DNA from: Synanceia verrucosa
Taxonomy: Eukaryota; Chordata; Actinopteri; Perciformes; Synanceiidae
Direction of reading: 5' to 3'
Length of the DNA stretch: 64,000 nt
Assembly (NCBI GenBank): GCA_029721515.1
Contig: CM056563.1
Location: 20,341,954 to 20,405,953 of the forward strand
In this document: piece by piece, positions 36,801-50,100 of the stretch
Layout of the letters: every line of letters begins with the position of its first letter
Numbering within the stretch: position 1 is the stretch's first letter
Translations under genes and position numbers: made by a program
The notes under the pieces: model-generated
What the model was told of the DNA's origin: nothing
The model's input: only the letters and a program-made list of their open reading frames with translations
The model's database searches: none

Positions 36801-39800
36801 TGTTGTTCAAACTGACGGCCTTTCTGCCGAGGGAAACATAAAAAATGATGTAGGGGATGACCCACTTCGTCTGTGCACATGGGAGTATAGAATTAAATAA
36901 AAACTACGAACCATCTTTAGCAGTAGGTGGCAGGAGAGCGACTATCTGTCTAATGATGATTTAGCCTCTGGTGGCAACCGCCAATATTTTATGGTTCTGG
37001 TGTGGCCATCAGACATCCAGATAACAGACATACAGGCCAATTGTTTACAATCCGATTAGCAACCTGAGACAGGAGAATAGACAAGAGAGGACGTCTATGC
37101 CCGAATTGTTTCACAAATAACCAGTTCACAAGCTAATTTTAAGCTAAACTGCTGTCAGACAATGATCGGTTTCAACGTTACATTTCAGCCAGCGCATCTT
37201 TTGCTGTCCACGTCTTGACCTGCCTGCTCAAACGTGATTGGTTGATACCAGTCAAACTCCGAACTAATTATGAAAGCTCCGTTGATAATCATTAATAATA
37301 TTTACAGTGGTATGTCAGTTTGTTCATCCAGCATTCCAGCAATAATTTATTAATTTGAGATGTTGAAAAAAAAATGTACAATGAGGTTAATAGAGTGGCC
37401 TGGTTGCCTGGCAACACAGCGATGCCTTTCATGTGTTAATTTACACTCAATGAAGTTCAGTGACTCAAGGGCAAACAGAAGAAGGTATGTCTGGAAATGT
37501 TAAATAATTCATCACCTCCTTTTCTTATGAACTCTATAGTTTAGAGATCAACTTTCACCTATAATTCATATTCAAATGTATATTTACAATTCTTATTTGA
37601 CCAGGTTAAAGTCTCACTGGGATTAAAATCTAAAAACATGACACCTAAAGAAGGCCATGAAACACATCGTGACTTGTCATTTATCAATCATTTATAATTG
37701 ATTGGATAAGTAAAGTTTTTGCACATCAGCACTTCATGTCCACATTTCATATTCTGCAGGGAAATGCAACTGTTTATGATGAACATTAGCCAGGAAAAGA
37801 AGACGGAGGTCATAAAGAGAGCTGAAAGCTGCTGTGCATCACTGGCTGAACCTCGTACATCCAGTTCCTGAGCGGTGCAGAGGTGGTCTGAAGGACACCG
37901 GTCTCAGTGTATACGAGGAAAACAATGGACACTGTGAAATGAGTCATCCTGTATTAACTCTGTGCAGCGGGGAGTCAACAATGAACGGAGCTTTTTCTGA
38001 CAGTGTCAAAGGGCAGATAACTGGAAAAGTAAAGGGCACAAATAGAGCTCTGTTTAGAAGTATACATGAATAAAATCACACCATGTTCCCCTCACTGTTC
38101 TCATGAATCTGTCAGGATTCATTTCAGTTTGCACACACATACTAGGACATAAGTCTTTGAGTGCCATTGATGTATTTCAGCGTCATTTAAAATCAACATA
38201 AAAATACATCAACGTGGTTTTTCGGCAGTGGGTCACCGTCTCAACATAAAGAGACGGTATACGCCACAGATATCAAAGCAGGAAGTGGAGACGATCGAGA
38301 TTAGAGAGCAAAACAGAATCTGGACAAAAAGTGGTGATTTTGGTGAAAGTGTCCTCTACTCTACCTCTGATAAAACAAGAATGGAACAAGGTAAAAACAA
38401 ACTTTTTTTCATGATGAAATAGAGAGTCTCTTCTTTCATTTGATCTATTCAGTGTTTTCAGAGACATAGTACAAAATATTCTGTGGCGCTAGAAATATGA
38501 CTCGAAATGGTCAAAAACACTTTCTGTTTTATAAAACGGCTGGCAGACGCTGTCTTCTTCCTTGCTGATTCTTCCTCTCAGAGCGCTGAGTCATCATGAT
38601 GCAAGCCCAAATAATATCACATCAGCTGGTCAAAAAACCGCCAGCCTCAGAGGATGCACACTTTTCACCTGCCTTACATTTGGGTTAATTGGATTAATTA
38701 GGGCATAACAAACTATTGATACACTTGAGTATTGCGTTATCATGTTTTGTATCAATTTACAGTTTACATGCAGAGATCTGATGCAAAAAGAATGGAGGAT
38801 ACAAGCTGTATGATGTGACACAGGAAGAATGGGAAAACTGTGGGATCCTGACACATCCTGGCATTTTGTTCCAAAGTTTTATGCTAGTTTTATGCTAATT
38901 TACTTCTTATTTCTTGATAAGCAGAAGCATTTTGACATTATGCACCATCCTAAACAAATAACATTTCACGTGGTGTGTCCTTTACACTGTAAGAGTTTTC
39001 CTGAAATAAAATAAATCGTAATATACAGTCATGGAAAAAATTATTAGACCACCCTTGTTTTCTTCAATTTCTTGTTCATTCTAATATCTGGTACCACTAA
39101 ACGTATAATACAATGAACACAACAAAAAATGCAGCTGGTCACATAATACTTTATGTCCTATTTGACATTCTTAAGCTTAATTGATTCCCAGGGTATATAA
39201 GAGGCCATTTCATGTCACAAGCAGCACTGCACATGCAAAGGCCTAGAGTGGTTTCCTGCTTACATTCAAGCCGTAGCACAACTCAGAAGTTGTCAGCTCT
39301 CACATAATGCCTAAAACAAAAGAATTATGTGAAGCAACAAAGGCAGCCATCTTGGCACTGCTGGAAATTGGCATGAGTGAGAGACAGGTAGCGAAAAACT
39401 GAAGATCTCCAAGACAGCCGTTCATTACAACAAAAAAAAACAAGCTGAACATGGCACTACCAAATTGCTACCTGGCTGTGGCAGGAAACGTCTTTCTACC
39501 CCACGAGATGACCGTGCACTCATCCGTTCCTGTGTCAGGAATCGTCGTCAGACCTCCAGGGACCTTAAAAATGAGTGGGCACTGTCGAGAAATGTGACTT
39601 GCTCAGCAAGGACAGTTCGAAACCGACTTGTTGAAGCTGGTTTGAAGTCACACAGAGCACGCAAGAAGCCCTTCATCAATGAAAGGCAGAGGAAGGCCCG
39701 GTTACTCTTTGCTCGAGACCACAAGGATTGGACTGTTGATGATTGGGCTAAGGTTCTCTTCAGTGATGAATCCAATTTTGAATTGATGCCCACTCCAGCC

Positions 39801-42800
39801 AACTTACTGGTTAGGAGGAAGCCTGGAGAAGCTTACAACCCAGACTGTCTTGCCCCTACAGTAAAATATGGGGGTGGATCAGTCATGATCTGGGGTTGTT
39901 TCAGTCTGAGTGGAACAGGGCAAATGCAATTGTGTGAGGGCCGAATGAACCAGGTCAAGTACAGGACTACCCTTGAAAACAGTCTTCTTCCATCAGCTGG
40001 AAAACTCTTTCCTGCCTCGAATGACTGGATTTTCCAACAAGACAATGCCCCTTGCCACACGGCAAGGTCAGTTAAAGCCTGGATGGAGACCCACAACATT
40101 AGCACCATGCCTTGGCCTGCTCAATCACCAGATCTTAATCCAACTGAAAACCTGTGGAAAATCATCAAACTCAAAATGGAGAACCACAAGCCCAAAAACA
40201 AAGAAAATTTGTTTGAATTTGTCCAACAGGAATGGGCTGCTGTGACAGCAGAACAATGTCAGAAGCTGGTGGAGAGCATGCCAAGACGCATGGCTGCAGT
40301 CATCAAAAACAATGGTTATGCAATCAAGTATTAACTCTTGTGTGTATCATGTGTTTAAAGCAAACAGAAAAGAAAACATGGAATGCTTAAAAGTAGTGTT
40401 TTTGGCGGTACAATGCCATAGCTATTGATGTAAGAATTTAAGTCATTTTGGTTATTATCAAGAAAACCATGGAAAATGAATAATCCTTAGTTCTTAAATT
40501 AAACTCTCATGAGCTATTTTTGTTGTTATCATTATAATTGTCCAAACAAATGTACCTTTAGTTGAGCCAGGCATTAAAATTAACAAGAAATTGAAGAAAA
40601 CAAGGGTGGTCTAATAATTTTTTCCATGACTGTATTGCCTTGCTTACATTGGAACGTACATGTATGAATTAGGGCTGTTGATATTAGTGTGTTAATGTGA
40701 TTAATCTGCAATAATGCATTAATTTCCACAACGGTAACTCTGCTTGGATAAACTGCCCAAAATGCATTGCCACAGACATGCTTGCAGGTCATGAAGCAGA
40801 ACTCCATTCAAAAAATCAAGGAAACTAACAACACACTCATCAACTTACAATCAAGCATGCTGATAAAATAGAATAACCATCTTTTCTGAATCTGTCCAAG
40901 CTTCTCCTGTAATTCGGCAAAGAAATAATCCACTAAAGAGCATCTTTAAAGTATTAATTTGGACGAAGAGGAAAAGAGACGTTCTTTTCATAAACACAGC
41001 GCTTATTAGCGCTAATGTGATTTTAGCAGCTTATATGTATTACATGTCAAAAATTATGTCTGTCAAAATTAGCACGTCTCTGACAACGCATTTCCAGCAG
41101 TTTGTCCAAGTAGAGTTACCGTCGGTAACATCCAAACCTCGTGAGGCATGACTGCTTCTCTCAAACACAAAAATACCGCCGACTCACCATTTTTTCGTCT
41201 GATTGTTCAGCTTTCAGCTTCTGCTTTTATAAAGTGAAGAGAAAACAACTTCGAGCGGCACATCCTCTTTCAGTTTCTGTCATGCTCTTAAACCAGACAA
41301 ACTGTAACTAGACACACAAAATAAACAGCCTGAGCTGAAAACATCATGATCCCAATGTGATCAAGGTTTCTCAAGTGTTTGTGCTGTTCATTTTGAAATT
41401 CAATTTCTAACTACATGATATTTTTAGACTTGTAAATCAAACACAAGCATACCGTTATTACAAAACATGCTACCCTTCGTTCGCTCTAGTTTCAATAATG
41501 GCTTACACCACAGTGCTATTTTTAATCGAGCGGCAGGCTCCCGGTCATAAAGAGCATGTAGGAGTTGTTGAGGCTTGACGAGGCTTATGGGTATCGTTAC
41601 GGGCTGGTTTTTCACCACATCATTGATGATCCAATAGCTCACACCACAGTCTGCTTCATACAGATGAACTTTAACCAACAGCAGAATGGATTTTTATGGA
41701 TGACTAAAGTGGAAAATCACTGGTTGATCCAGTCAGGTGGCACTGCCAGTCTTCCAAGGAATAAATCACATTTTTGGGGGGAGTTGATGAGACAATTGAC
41801 ACACAATGGATGTTTGACTAGAGGTGTGAAATTATGCATCTCCTCCATCAGAAATCTTGCATATGTAAGGGAATTTAGGAGCTATTTCTTATTGCTTTGC
41901 AAGCGCTGCTGTTAGGGAGCAGACGAGGCTACGACTTGATTGGTTTGGGAAATTCACCTGTATTGATCAGTGTTTGTCATTCAGACCTACACTTACTGTG
42001 TACACTATACATCCAGCTGCTCTCACACCACCACTGTACAAAACCACTTTCACATGATTCTTACTGAAACATGAGTCGGCAGGAAAGTTAACAATACAAC
42101 TATGAGGAGAGGAATCTCTGTCCGTCTGAACGTCCTTCACATATCTGTTGTTCTTTTCGCTCACAAAATCAAGCATAGTCGACTAGAAATGAGTCAAGTC
42201 TGAAATTAGGCATCAATGTTTTGGTAAGTCTGCCTCTGTTGTCACTGCAAACTGCATTATGCTGTTTGAGAGCCGTGTGCACATCTCTATTTGTTTTTTT
42301 TTGTTTTATAAAAGATGTAAGGACCCTCTTTCTGTGACTCAAAGTGTCTGAAAGCTTCTGTATCACTGAGCGCTTCACTGATCTAAACTAATTTTAGGTT
42401 CAGCTGTCAGTGGGCTATTAAGCTAATAGTTACCTGTTTTCTCTGATGGGCTGCAGTTTCCACAGCTGACAGGATGTGCTGTTACAAACGCTTGTTTGGC
42501 AGTAAATTCAACTGTTTCTTGTGTCTTGTGTCATTGGGCACTAATGATATTTCCTTTTCATACTGGTTGTCTATATATTGTCAACATTTGCTGCCTCTTT
42601 TTCCACCTTTTAACTCCAATTGAATTCCAGCCATTTAATAAAACAGAAAGTGTCTTGTTCCAGCATTTTTGCCCATTTTGAGTCATATTTCATGAACCAC
42701 AGAATATTTTGTACTATGACTCTGACAACACAGAATAGCTCAAATGAAAGAAGAGACTCTCTATTTCATCATGAAAAAAAAAATTGTTTTTATTTTGTTC

Positions 42801-44138
42801 TGTTCTTGTTTTATCAGAGGTAGAGGCCTGTTTCACCATAAACACCACTTTTTGTCCAGAATCCGTCCATTTTGCTCTCTAACTCGATTGTCTCCACTTC
42901 CTGTTTTGATCTCCGTGGCGTATACCGGCTCTTTATGCTTTGACTACATCTCCCAGAAGCCCCAGAATTACTCACAGGCTGCAGGAAACCACAATCAGGC
43001 AACCCACTGGCAAAAAAAACACGTTGACGCTGAAATATATCAATGGCACTCAAAGAGTTAATTGCATTAAATACTATGAAGTGTACCCTACTTGATCTTA
43101 ATATAATTTGTCGTGGCCCTGTTATTTTGCATCGCTGTAGGCGAGCGTGGCCCCTCCACCTCGCAGGGGCTGCAGAGAGACACTTTACTTTATGACCCAG
43201 GCTTTGTCAATAACACATTTCCACAGCGCTGTCCTCTATATCAATTTATTTCCAGTCAAGAGCTCCATCAATAAAGGCTCCATCAATTGACCAGATACTA
43301 CAAGCACACTAATGGCTCCACATACATGACAGCCATAACATACAGGCAGGGCAGCCAAACACACCACATCTACGCTGGCGATCAAAACTCCCGTCAGTCT
43401 GAAATCAATACTGGAATTCGGGGAGGAGATTGTGAAGGTGCTCGGCACGGACCAAGGATCCTCATGACTGATAGCTAGCTGCCAGGTTCCTGTATCACCT
43501 ATGCAGCGTTGACTCTGGGAAATGTGATCCTCCTCCTCTCTCCTCTCTCTATGAGACATGAGAGGGAGGGGCCGAGCGGAGTAGCACATCCTCTTACAAG
43601 GACAAACTCCTGCATGGACAGGAACACATTTAACAGCATTAGCAAACAGCACACGTTTGTGTGTGTTGATGCATGCTCGTAGTCTGGAGTCGCCCTGGGA
43701 TGTGCAGTTCGGCCTTCACCTGTGTTCCACTCCAGCGCTCCTAACATCACTGTTTGATAATCGGATTGCTGCGCAGTTATCTGCTAATCTAAAGGCGCCT
43801 GGCCAGCCTCAAGAACGACCGCCAACCCTCCCAACTTCTTCTCCGCCTCCTTCCCATTTTTCTCCCTCTGCTATCAAACGGTACGGCTCTATTTTGTGAA
43901 CACCTTCACTCCCTCCAGCTTTCACCTTGACACCACCTCTCATCACCTAGAAGTTGTTAGTTTTCCATTCCTTCATTTGTGGATCATGGAAATCGACTCC
44001 ACCCAAACAATGCTGCGTTTCTGTCCCTCTCGCCTCCCCTGCATCCTTCGCCTGGCCTCCTTTCCTCATCCTTTCATCTCATCTCTTTTCAGGCAGCTTC
44101 ATTTAGTGGGTCTGCAGACACACACACACACATACACA

Positions 44139-44197
<59 letters not shown>

Positions 44198-47100
44198 TGT
44201 GGGTCTCTGGAGTGTGTAATGTCAGTAGCGGATAGGAGAGGCTGCACGATAGGGGGCTGGCGCTGTCCACAGCATCATGGCTGCTTCTTGCACAGTATAA
44301 ACAATAGCACTGTGTCCTCCTCGCCGCCACAAGCAATGTAAACAAATGAGGAAACGTGCACCTGTTTCCATCTTTTTTAACACACACACACACACACACA
44401 TGCATATATATGCAAGACCTGAGGGAGTTTTATCAATCTCAGCATGAGGTGTCTGTGAATACAGAGTGAATACTAATTACTTGAGGTGATGGAGATGACT
44501 GACATGAATTAGAAATGGCTGCTCTGTTTTTTCTCTTTCACTAGAGTTTATCTGCTCTCTCTGCGCCATGGAATAACTGAATATATAGAGTATACACTCA
44601 CCAGCCACTTTCCATCCCAGAGTTGCCATGTAAAAGATGCTCATTAGGTACGAAAGAGCCAAGAAAACACCAGCAGCGGTCTGAACCATTGATACAAGGC
44701 AGGATGGATTTACGCTTTCATGCTGTTTATGCCAAATTCTCACCCTACCATGTGAATATCGCTGCAGAAACTGAGACTCATCAGACCAGACAAGACTTTT
44801 CCAGACTTCTGTTGTTCAATTTTGGAGAGTTTGTGCAAATTGTGGCCTCAGTTTCTTCGGTGACAGGAGGCATCTTGGCCCAGAGAAGTGATGCTCAGCG
44901 GGTATTTCCTATTTTTCGGACCTTTGAATCACCTTTCCTCCCATTTCTGATGCTCATTTTGAACTTCAGCAGGTCGCCTTGATCAAGTCTACATGCCTAA
45001 ACACATGCTAATATGTGACTGGCTGATTAGATCAGGGTTCTTGCACCATTTTACAAGTCAAATTTAATGCTTTATAATACTTTTTTTTAAGAATTTAAGA
45101 CCCAAAAATGTCATAACAATTTCTTTGGTAGAATATACTCCATTTATTGTCTCCTAGATTGGAAATCAAACCTTTCCCATTTGTTACCAATAATCTTTTA
45201 CATTCATTGTGATGCAGAACAGAGCCAAAAATTATTTACATAATCCATCATGGCTCATTAGGAGCCATTTGTAAAAATCCTTTTTTTCTCAGGGACCTCC
45301 TTTTTCCCCCAAAATATGGATACAGAATAATAACACACTAAATGCACTGTCTGGAAATTTAATATCTACAGCAAATTTACAGTAACTTTAAGACAATTTA
45401 AGACCTTAATTACCCTGGTTTTAAAGAGATTTTACGACTTTTTAAGGAACCATGCAAACCGTTATATTCCTATTCATTCTCAGACAGATTGTGTTACGTG
45501 CCCTGTCTGATTTTTGGACTTTTTTTGCCCCTTTTCCCGGATTCCTACCAATGTTATCCTCCTGGTCTCTTGGTTGTGTGTCTGGGTGCTAACCTAGAAT
45601 TACTAAGTCTTTCCAGATTCAGCAGTTTCCTGCTGAACACCCCTGAAAACACTCCCACTGGAACTGAGAAATAGAAATCAGAGAAACACAAAGTGGAGAA
45701 TCTATTCTTTCAATAATGGATTGTTAGAAAATGGCAGATTTAGAGAGAAGAGGCACTCTCTTTGACTACAATGGGCAGACATGACCTACTTATCAGGCCT
45801 ATAATGTCCTCAAAGCTTTATTATCACATGGGGAACATGCTGCACTGCAATAACACTTCAGTATGGCAGTTATGTTTGCAAGGGTATTCATACTTGGTGT
45901 CAGCTGAGAGAAGGGGACTTCTGCTAATTTGGTTTCTAATTGGTCGAGGAGGATATTCACTCTGCATGTTGGGCAAACAATCAGGGTAAAGCGCGTGACA
46001 TGAATAAAACTGTGACAAACCAAACAAGGAGAAAAAGAGAAGCGGAATTTGGCACAGAAATATGATTATTAAAAACACGAGCAGTCAAGTGCCACAAGGC
46101 ATCCAAAAATGAAACTAAGGAAAACAAAAGATAAAATCAATAAAGAAATGTGTACCGCACTACAGAGTTGATGTCAGACATATGGGATTTAGTTTCCAAA
46201 CTGTGGAACTGCTGATTAAAACACAAACATTTTTTAGAATTGATTCATTGTTTTCAGTCATTTTTCAAGCGATAAATAATGTCAAATAATGTCTGATCCA
46301 ACTTGCTAAATGAGAATTAGTGAATTTAATATCTTCAGATGATTGACAGTTTGTACAAATCAAGCAATTAGACAACAGTGTCTTAAAAAAAATAACTGGC
46401 AATGAAAATAACTGCTAGATTTAACCTAAACGAAATTAAACCCACTGAGAAATTAAAACATTGATAATCCTGTGACAAATAACTGAATTTGTTACCAAGT
46501 TTAATCATTTTACTGTGCAGTGTTTTGTGTTGCCTGATAAATCAGTTATAAACAGGGTCTGTCCAGTCATCACACACTGTGTTCAGGTTAAACCAGGACA
46601 GGAGGACAGGAGGAGCTCCCTCTCACTTCCCACTGAAGCATGCATGCTAAATGTATGTCTCTGCACCGTCACGCTGTCCCTTCATGTGTGAGAAGACTGC
46701 AGTCCTCCTTCAGGATAACAGCCAGCTGAAGGTGCTAATGGCCTGCAGCTGCAGAACAGACTGTGTCCTCTCAGTACTTCACACCATGTCTCCTTGACTC
46801 TGATTCTCGATGCTAAGCTAAGCTAAGCTAACCAGCTGCAGCTGGTAGCTCCGTATTAGCATGATGAACTCTCATCTAACTAACAGCAAGAGAGCTAAAA
46901 AAAAACCACAAACTACTCCGTTCATACTTAACTCTTTGAGTGCCAAAGACGTATATTTACGTCCTTCAAAATAGAACGCTTGAGTGACATGAACGTCTTT
47001 ATACGTCTTTAATATTTTCAGCAGCAGGGACAAAAGGGCGCTCTCACACAGCCTGTGAGTAATGTTGGGGCTTCTGGGAGATGTAGTCAGGACATAAAGA

Positions 47101-50100
47101 GACGGTATACACCACAGAGATCAAAACAGGAAGTTGAGACAATCGAGATTAGAGAGCAAAACAAACAGAATCTGGACAAAAAGTGGTGATTTTGGTGAAA
47201 GTGTCCTCTACTCTACCTCTGATAAAACATTTTTTCATGATGAAATAGAGAGTCTCTTCTTTCATTTCAGCTATTCAGTGTTTTCAGAGACATAGTACAA
47301 AATATTCTGTGCATCATGAAAGATGACTCAAAAATGGGCAAAAATGGTGGCACAAGGCACTTTCTGTTTTAAAAAAAGGCTGGCACTCAATGAGTTTTTT
47401 TTCTCTTAGTAAAGTCTTCTTTTCCACCAAATGGATTAACCCTCAGAATATAATGAATGAAATACCTGATGTGTCATTTTAAAATCTTTAAATAATGAGT
47501 TTTACTCTGCATGAAGCATGAAGTTGATCGCTGTCATTCGAACACTTTTACTTGAACCACATAACGTGTCAGATGTGATGCTTTAACAGCGGTTTTGTCA
47601 GGATCGGTGGTGAACTCTCAGTTCATTAGATTGAGATTCTCCTGGTTATTTCTGGCTGTTTGCCGCCCACTCCTCTCAGACAATCACAGAGCTACACACT
47701 GACCTTAATTCTCCCTGATTACCAAAAACACTTCCCTGTTGTAAGAGTGTCTGACCTTTTCACGCAATCATGCACTCAAAGTTACACCCACTCCTCCAAC
47801 ATCATCACACACATACGTATTAAAACTCCTCCACACCTCTTCCATCTAAAAAAAAAGATATGCTCTTCTCACACATATTGTCAAGGCTGTTGACAAGCGG
47901 GTCACCCTGTGCTGAGAATTTGTACCCACTCACTGCTGACTGACCTGCTCTGTTCAGGCTAATTGGGATGTGACATTAAGTCTAGTACCCACATAAAAAA
48001 GGACGCCTTGGCACAAGGGACGCATTAAAGAGTCATGCTGGTAATTTGACATGCTTGTTTTTGTCCATTAACTACGAAGTGTATTTGAGCTTTTAGGCTC
48101 ATTTGTTTCATGACAGCCATTAGTTTGCTTTCATTGCTCCACAGTATTCATATCCAGATGAATAGTTGTGATTTTTTTTACGTAAATGTCACATTTTTGG
48201 ATGTTACTACGGTTACCAGCATGGATGCATAGACTGTCTGTAAAGTGAGGCCAAAATATTTGAGATACGGGAGCTGCCATCTTGAGATTCTCAGCATCAC
48301 TGAAGAGACTTAGAGCTGCCAATCACGCCAATCATCACCTCCACCTTTTTATAGCATGAAATAACTAAACCTAGGGCTGTCAAAATTAATGCAATTAATC
48401 GCCGTTAACGCGTTTATTTGCATGCTGGAAATTCTACGTGGACAAGCTGCCCAAAATGCGTTGCCAGAGAGGTGCTGGCAGGTCATGAAGCAGAACTCCA
48501 TTCAAAAAATCAAGGAAACTAACAATGCAGTTGTGTAACTAACATTCATAGACAGTGATAAAATTAATAACATCTTTTCTGAATCTGTCTGAGTTTCTCC
48601 TGTAATTCGGCAAACAAATAATCCACGTTAACGCACTAATTTGCGTTAACTCTACTTGGACAAACTGCTAATTTTCACAGCCCTAATTAAACATTCACAC
48701 ATCAACATACATGAACATACATCAGCTTGATAAGAACTACCATCTTTATTATGCTGAGGATGAAAGAAACCCTGGTCATCCCATTCACAACATCCATTTG
48801 TTTTTTGTTGATCTTCCAGAGTTTTCAGACAAAACAGCTCATGATATATTCTGTTTTTGATAACCTAACTTTGACAGATGATGTGAAGCAACGCAACTAA
48901 TGGCCGACTGGAAGGTAGGAAATCCATCTTACATTATGTGATCAAAAATGTGTAAAGTGCAGTTAGGGCTCGGGTGATTCCAGATCTCTGAAAGGATTTT
49001 CAACACTTTGTGGTTTTGTCACGTTTTTGTGACTTTTATTGACCCCTGACTCATTTTTCCATCTTGCTGTGAGGGAAAAAGAGGCCTGCAAGCATGTGCC
49101 TTGTGCCACCATTTTCAGTCATATTTTAAGTCATATATCAAGACCTATAGAATATTTTGTACTATGTCTCTGAAAACACTGAATAACTCAAATGCAAGAG
49201 ACTCTCTATTTCATCATGAAAAAAATGTTTGCTTTTACCTTGTTCCTTTCTTGTTTTATCAGAGGTAATCAAAATCACCACTTTTTGCCCAGATTCTGTT
49301 TGTTTTGCTCTTTAATCTCGATCATCTCCACTTCCCCCTTTGATCTCTGTGGTGTATACCGTCTCTTTATGCTCCGACTACATCTCCCAGAAGCCCCAAA
49401 ATTACTCACAGATTGCGGGAGACCAGGAAATGATGTCGAAATACGTTAATGGGACTCAAAGAGTTAATCTTCAAGTAAACCAATATCAATGAAGTCCCTC
49501 ACTGTCATCACAGCCTCTTACTTTTCTTTGTCTGGACTTATCCCCATGTAGACCCCCTGCACATGCAATGCAATGAACACAAACACAATCCATCACTCTA
49601 AAGTCACAGCAAAGCCCAGGATGCTTCCCCTTCAAACACAAGCTGTGTATTTTCAGAGAAAACATAAATATACAAACTGATCCACAGAACATTCAGGCCT
49701 GGTGGACCAGAGACCTGAGGCAGATCCCTGAAAGCTGGGATCGCACCACAAACTCATATCTTATGTATTCTCAAGAGTCACCAAAGGCTTCATCTGTCTG
49801 TAACAAACCACTGCACACATGTCACACAAACATACATAAACCATCCAGACACATGTGGACTCAGAGCTTAGAAAACACATTAGAACATGAAAAGAAGTGA
49901 TTTACCAAGGAAAAAATGTAAAGAATTCTGCTGAAGCTGCAGAGAAACAAACCAACGCTGGGAAGGAAATGTTAGCTGGAGGAATGCGTGAATGTGAGTG
50001 ACATGCCTGTGCTTGATCTGTAACCTGCAGGAAGACACCCGAGGCAACCCACACCAGGTCACAGGTGGCAAGAATGACGGCACGAAAAGGCAGACATCTA

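Larger units (their letters stand above)
31387..44587. other. PLCL intron 1, middle part
   Basis: Intronic DNA with a CT/AT microsatellite (33788-33850), short inverted-end elements (34420-34895, 36163-36544), two TTAA MITEs (about 38150 and 42610), the Tc1 element at 39026, a hAT-like MITE at 40670 and a long AC repeat (44118-44194). The gaps 31387-33787, 36545-38149, 41134-42609 and 43062-44117 show no exon, RNA gene or repeat I recognise. Confidence 0.7.

Noticed and set aside
46809..46832. GCTAA pentamer repeat
   Set aside because: Four to five short units with no sign of being more than simple sequence.
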